A stretch of 9,725 bases of DNA from Sporosarcina sp. (lineage in GTDB: Bacteria; Bacillota; Bacilli; Bacillales_A; Planococcaceae), in contig JARIDM010000208.1 in assembly GCA_029263945.1 (NCBI GenBank), positions 1 through 9,725 of the forward strand, read 5' to 3'. The translations under genes were made by a program, and so were the position numbers. The notes under the pieces were generated by a model. It worked only from the letters and a program-made list of their open reading frames with translations. It searched no databases and was not told the origin of the DNA. The number at the start of each line of letters is the position of its first letter. The first letter of the stretch is position 1. Below, piece by piece: positions 6,399-9,725 of this stretch.

Positions 6399-7934
6399 GT
6401 GAAAAAACGTGCACTGCTAAGCGTATCTGACAAAAATGGACTACTTGAATTTGCAAAAAAGCTAGAAGCACTTGGCTATGAACTCCTATCTACAGGCGGG
6501 ACGATGAAGCATCTAGCGGACAACGGTGTAGCGGTTACAGCGGTCGATGAAGTGACAGGTTTCCCTGAAATTATGGAAGGCCGTGTGAAAACACTAAACC
6601 CATTAATTCATGGTGGACTGCTTGCAAAACAAGATGATCCAGCACATCAAGCAGAAATGAAAGAACATGGCATTCAGCCAATTGACATCGTCTGTGTAAA
6701 TTTGTATCCGTTTAAAGAAACGATTTCAAAGCCAGACGTATCTCCTGCAGATGCGATTGAAAATATCGACATCGGTGGTCCAGCAATGCTTCGTGCCTCT
6801 GCAAAAAATCATGCTTATGTCACCGTAATTGTCGATGCAACGGATTATGAACAAGTGTTGAGCGAATTAACGGCAGATGGTCAAACGACACATGAAACAC
6901 GCAGACGTCTTGCGGCAAAAGTATTCCGTCATACGGCAGCCTATGATGCCCTCATTGCAGGTTACTTAACAGAATTAGCAGGAGAAGAATTCCCAGAACA
7001 AGTGACGTATACATACGAATTAAAACAGCCACTTCGTTACGGGGAAAACCCACATCAAAACGCAGCATTTTATAGTAAACCATTAGGCTCTGATTTTTCA
7101 ATTGCCTATGCAGACCAATTACACGGCAAAGAACTTTCTTATAATAATATTCAAGACGCGAACGCAGCGATTCAAATCATTAAAGAATTTGAAGGCGCAG
7201 CGGCTGTTGCGGTGAAACATATGAACCCTTGTGGTGTCGGTACGGGTGAAACGATTTTTGAAGCGTTCACCAAAGCATACGAGGCGGATTCAACATCGAT
7301 CTTTGGGGGGATTATCGCGTTAAATCGTGAAGTGGATGCCCCGACCGCAGAAAAATTGTCGGGAATTTTCCTTGAAATTGTGATTGCGCCAGCTTTCACG
7401 GCTGAAGCGATTGAGATTTTGACGAAGAAGAAAAATATCCGGCTTCTCACCATTTCATTTGAGCCACATACGAAAGACAAATGGAATACTGTTTCGGTTG
7501 AGGGCGGCTTGTTAATGCAAGAACCTGATGCGTACGGATTTCAAGACGCAGAAATCAGCGTAGCGACAGACCGTGAACCAACGGAAGCTGAGTGGGAAGC
7601 GATGAAGCTTGGTTGGGCAGTTGTGAAGCATGTGAAGTCTAATGCGATTGTTGTTTCTGATGCGCAGATGACGCTTGGTGTGGGCGCGGGTCAAATGAAC
7701 CGTGTAGGTGCAGCGAATATTGCGCTTACGCAAGCAGGCGAACGTGCAAAAGGTGCAGCACTTGCATCCGATGCGTTTTTCCCAATGGATGATACGGTTG
7801 AAGCGGCAGCAAAAGCAGGTATCACAGCAATTATTCAACCAGGCGGTTCTGTGAAAGATGAAGATTCAATTAAGAAAGCAAATGAATATGGGATCACAAT
7901 GGTGATGACAGGCGTTCGTCATTTCAAACACTAA
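6399..7934 (+). CDS. purH: PurH, bifunctional AICAR transformylase / IMP cyclohydrolase
   Basis: A 511-residue protein of normal length that performs the last two steps to IMP: formylation of AICAR by 10-formyltetrahydrofolate, then ring closure. The N-terminal IMP cyclohydrolase domain (about 1-195) shows STGGT at 31-35, GFPEIMEGRVKTL at 54-66, NLYPF at 101-105, NIDIGGPAMLRASAKNH at 122-138 (Asp124, Lys136) and KVFRHTAAYDALI near 174-186. The C-terminal transformylase domain shows RYGENPHQ at 213-220, LHGKELSYNN at 241-250, VKHMNPCG at 272-279 with catalytic Lys273-His274, FGGIIALNREVD at 302-313 and the usual GVRHFKH end. One deviation stands out: the near-invariant KTLHP is KTLNP, with Asn67 (AAC, 6597-6599) for His. 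It starts with GTG and is separated from purN by a repeat-containing gap, but purD follows after 12 nt. Whether the Asn matters is unclear; family assignment is certain. Confidence 0.97.
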   Translation: MKKRALLSVSDKNGLLEFAKKLEALGYELLSTGGTMKHLADNGVAVTAVDEVTGFPEIMEGRVKTLNPLIHGGLLAKQDDPAHQAEMKEHGIQPIDIVCVNLYPFKETISKPDVSPADAIENIDIGGPAMLRASAKNHAYVTVIVDATDYEQVLSELTADGQTTHETRRRLAAKVFRHTAAYDALIAGYLTELAGEEFPEQVTYTYELKQPLRYGENPHQNAAFYSKPLGSDFSIAYADQLHGKELSYNNIQDANAAIQIIKEFEGAAAVAVKHMNPCGVGTGETIFEAFTKAYEADSTSIFGGIIALNREVDAPTAEKLSGIFLEIVIAPAFTAEAIEILTKKKNIRLLTISFEPHTKDKWNTVSVEGGLLMQEPDAYGFQDAEISVATDREPTEAEWEAMKLGWAVVKHVKSNAIVVSDAQMTLGVGAGQMNRVGAANIALTQAGERAKGAALASDAFFPMDDTVEAAAKAGITAIIQPGGSVKDEDSIKKANEYGITMVMTGVRHFKH

Positions 7935-7939
7935 GGAGG
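7932..7939 (+). promoter_or_regulatory. Ribosome binding site supporting a TTG start for purD
   Basis: TAAGGAGG overlaps the purH stop codon and ends 7 nt before a TTG at 7947. That TTG gives the expected N-terminus of PurD (KVLVIGGGGREHA), and no in-frame ATG lies between it and the conserved residues, so TTG is the start. Confidence 0.85.
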
Positions 7940-7946
7940 CAATCCG

Positions 7947-9206
7947 TTGAAAGTACTCGTAATTGGGGGCGGCGGTCGCGAGCATGCGATTGCTAAAAAG
8001 TTCAAGGACTCCCCTTCAGTCAGTCACGTATTTGTTGCACCTGGCAATGACGGCATGAAAAAGGATGCTGAATGTGTGCAAATTGAAAGTACAGATTTCG
8101 AAGCACTTGTTGCGTTCGCAAAAGAAAATCAGATTGATTTAACATTTATCGGTCCTGAACAGCCCCTTGCAGAAGGCATTGTCGATGTTTTCACAGCCAA
8201 TGGACTCAAAGCGTTTGGTCCGACAAAGGCAGCTGCGTTAATTGAAGGCAGTAAGTCGTTTGCGAAAGAGTTAATGGCAAAATATAATATTCCAACAGCG
8301 GGCTACGGTACGTTTTCAAGTGCGGAAGAAGCGAAAGCGTTTATTCGTGAAAAAGGCGCACCGATTGTTGTTAAAGCGGACGGGCTTGCTGCTGGCAAAG
8401 GGGTTATCGTTGCGACGACCCTTGAAGAAGCGCTAGATGCAGTGGACGATATGATTGGCAATCAAAAGTTTGGGGATTCGTCGTCAACCGTTGTGATAGA
8501 GGAGTTCCTAGACGGCGAAGAGTTCTCTTATATGTCGTTTGTCCATGCAGGTCAGATTTACCCAATGGTTATTGCGCAAGACCATAAACGAGCGTATGAC
8601 GGTGACAGAGGACCGAATACGGGCGGCATGGGTGCATACTCACCTGTACCTCAAATTTCAGAAGCGGTTGTCCAAGAAGCGTATCATAAAGTTGTCGTGC
8701 CAACGGTTGAAGCGATGGCGGCGGAAGGTACGCCGTTTACAGGGATTTTGTACGCAGGACTTATTTTGACAGAGGACGGTCCGAAAGTAATTGAATTTAA
8801 CGCGCGCTTCGGAGACCCTGAAGCACAAGTAGTGCTCCCAAGAATGGATTCTGATTTCGGCATATTCATGACTGCATTGATGGACGAGGTGCCATTTGAC
8901 TTACAGTGGAATAATGATGCGGTATTAGGGGTTGTCATTGCGTCAGAAGGCTATCCAGAATGGGTTGTCAACGGCGCTGCGCTACCTAATTTAGATACGC
9001 TTACTGCACAAGGATTAGATGTCTTCCACGCAGGTACAAAATTCGACGGAACACATTTCGTTGGAAACGGCGGCCGAGTGATTCTCGTCGCGGCAAAAGG
9101 TCGTTCATTAAAAGATACACAAACTGATATTTACGAAGGGTTATCAGCGTTAACATGGGACGGTTTCTTCTACCGAACAGATATTGGTTGGCGAACGTTC
9201 GAATAA
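7947..9206 (+). CDS. purD: PurD, phosphoribosylamine-glycine ligase
   Basis: A 419-residue ATP-grasp enzyme, typical length, that joins phosphoribosylamine (made by PurF) to glycine with ATP to give GAR. Motifs in order: the N-terminal VLVIGGGGREHA at 3-14, APGNDGM at 31-37, IGPEQPLAEGIVD at 68-80, IEGSKSFAKELM at 99-110, VVKADGLAAGKGV at 141-153 in the ATP-grasp domain, IEEFLDGEEFS at 184-194, AQDHKRAYDGDRGPNTGGMGAYSP at 210-233 and the metal-binding EFNARFGDPEAQVVLPR at 283-299. All key motifs look standard. Translation starts at TTG, which with the strong ribosome binding site probably moderates yield. It is the last gene of the operon; a terminator follows 47 nt after the stop. Confidence 0.97.
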   Translation: MKVLVIGGGGREHAIAKKFKDSPSVSHVFVAPGNDGMKKDAECVQIESTDFEALVAFAKENQIDLTFIGPEQPLAEGIVDVFTANGLKAFGPTKAAALIEGSKSFAKELMAKYNIPTAGYGTFSSAEEAKAFIREKGAPIVVKADGLAAGKGVIVATTLEEALDAVDDMIGNQKFGDSSSTVVIEEFLDGEEFSYMSFVHAGQIYPMVIAQDHKRAYDGDRGPNTGGMGAYSPVPQISEAVVQEAYHKVVVPTVEAMAAEGTPFTGILYAGLILTEDGPKVIEFNARFGDPEAQVVLPRMDSDFGIFMTALMDEVPFDLQWNNDAVLGVVIASEGYPEWVVNGAALPNLDTLTAQGLDVFHAGTKFDGTHFVGNGGRVILVAAKGRSLKDTQTDIYEGLSALTWDGFFYRTDIGWRTFE

Positions 9207-9253
9207 ATAAAAGAGGCTAGTCTAGAGGAAATAACGAAGCAATCAATGTGAAG

Positions 9254-9297
9254 CCGTGTGAAACCAAGGTGCTTGTTCTTGGTTACACACGGTTTTT
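9254..9297 (+). terminator. Intrinsic terminator of the pur operon
   Basis: CCGTGTGAAACCAAG (9254-9268) pairs with CTTGGTTACACACGG (9278-9292) over 15 positions with a single A-A mismatch, leaving a 9-nt loop, and TTTTT follows at 9293-9297. This is a textbook rho-independent terminator for transcripts running through purD. Confidence 0.93.
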
Positions 9298-9382
9298 GCA
9301 TATCGAACTTTTCGAAAAGAATCAAAAGTTCAAAAGGAAACGCAACCGCCGATAACGACTGCGAAACTGCTGATAACACAAA

Positions 9383-9430
9383 AAAATCGTGTGAAACCAA
9401 GGATCTTGTTAGTTGCCTTCACGCGGTTTT
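9383..9430 (+). terminator. Second terminator-like hairpin, degenerate copy of the first
   Basis: CGTGTGAA (9388-9395) pairs with TTCACGCG (9418-9425), including one G-T wobble. The stem extends outward through T9387-G9426 and four A-T pairs into TTTT at 9427-9430; CAAG/CTTG (9398-9401 with 9405-9408) can form a small inner stem. A run of seven A at 9380-9386 gives a U-tract on the opposite strand, so the hairpin could work in both directions. Its left half repeats 9255-9277 at 21 of 23 positions, which points to a duplicated terminator as backup to the first, or to stop transcription from the right. Confidence 0.55.
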
Positions 9431-9725
9431 GGTTTTGTCTCACCGCTTTTTGTTGGAGGTGTGTCCCCAAAAGCGACTGTATAAATTTTGTCCGCGCTAT
9501 GCTACGATGAAGAGAAGCGGTTACAGAAGATTTCAACAGCACTTTTACTGCTTAAACAGCAAGCGAGTTCGTGTTGCTGTCGTTAATGTTGAGTGATTAA
9601 AAAGACCAGCTATAAAAAGTCAAGTGGGGAAATAAAATAATTGTAGTTGCTTTTTAGAAATGATGGTATTTATAAGTGAACATGCCAAATAAACTTCTCG
9701 AATTTTCAATTTAAAATGGGAAGTA
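9431..9725. other. Non-coding tail with no supported gene
   Basis: Nothing convincing is coded here on either strand. The + strand frame that runs through 9258-9596 crosses both terminator hairpins, lacks a ribosome binding site and has a low-complexity, basic composition with no recognisable domain. A short inverted repeat, ACAGCA near 9535-9542 with TGCTGT near 9575-9580, is weak and has no T-run. The last 100 nt are very AT-rich and may be the upstream region of a gene beyond the right edge, but no clear promoter or start is visible. Confidence 0.5.

Noticed and set aside
7172..7838. Long open frames on the minus strand opposite purH, and similar ones opposite purL, purF and purM
   Set aside because: They lie antisense to well-supported pur genes, lack ribosome binding sites and show no recognisable protein family; they are codon-usage shadows.
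9258..9596. Open frame of 112 codons on the + strand after purD
   Set aside because: It begins inside the terminator stem, crosses the second hairpin, has no ribosome binding site and shows no recognisable domain.
9647..9676. TTGCTT and TATAAG with 18-nt spacing near the right edge, as promoter for a downstream gene
   Set aside because: Poor -35 match in AT-rich DNA and no gene visible in the window to support it.

Overview
This window carries most of a de novo purine nucleotide biosynthesis operon. Gene order, overlapping junctions, strong GGAGG-type ribosome binding sites and protein similarity (from memory) to Bacillus subtilis Pur proteins point to a member of the Bacillales (Bacillota). 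The moderately AT-rich composition, the flavour of the proteins and the intergenic repeat suggest a Planococcaceae-type organism such as Sporosarcina or a relative. The genus is an inference, not a demonstration.

Layout: all genes are on the + strand in the order purS (3' end only), purQ, purL, purF, purM, purN, a 294-nt gap with a palindromic repeat element, purH, purD, then 519 nt of non-coding DNA. The operon promoter and the earlier genes (purE, K, B, C in the B. subtilis arrangement) lie left of the window. purS/purQ, purL/purF and purM/purN touch or overlap, purQ/purL and purF/purM are separated by 2 and 12 nt, and purH/purD by 12 nt, so the block reads as one polycistronic unit. A strong intrinsic terminator follows purD, with a degenerate second copy about 133 nt further on.

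The genes give PurF (step 1), PurD (step 2), PurN (step 3), PurS+PurQ+PurL (step 4, FGAM synthase), PurM (step 5) and bifunctional PurH (steps 9-10, ending at IMP).

The main oddity is the FGAM synthase. PurQ is an intact, normally placed, full-length class I glutamine amidotransferase, but its nucleophile cysteine is Gly87 and its catalytic histidine is Leu196; only the glutamate (Glu198) of the triad remains. Its partner PurL has substitutions in motifs that are nearly invariant in the family (HNHP to HNSP, YQGAATG to FIGAATG, NVSLYNE to NVSMSNE, AHD to ATD). The simplest reading is that this PurQ cannot hydrolyse glutamine and that the complex uses free ammonia, or that another amidotransferase supplies it. 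Milder motif changes occur in PurF and PurH. The rest of the window looks like an ordinary pur operon.
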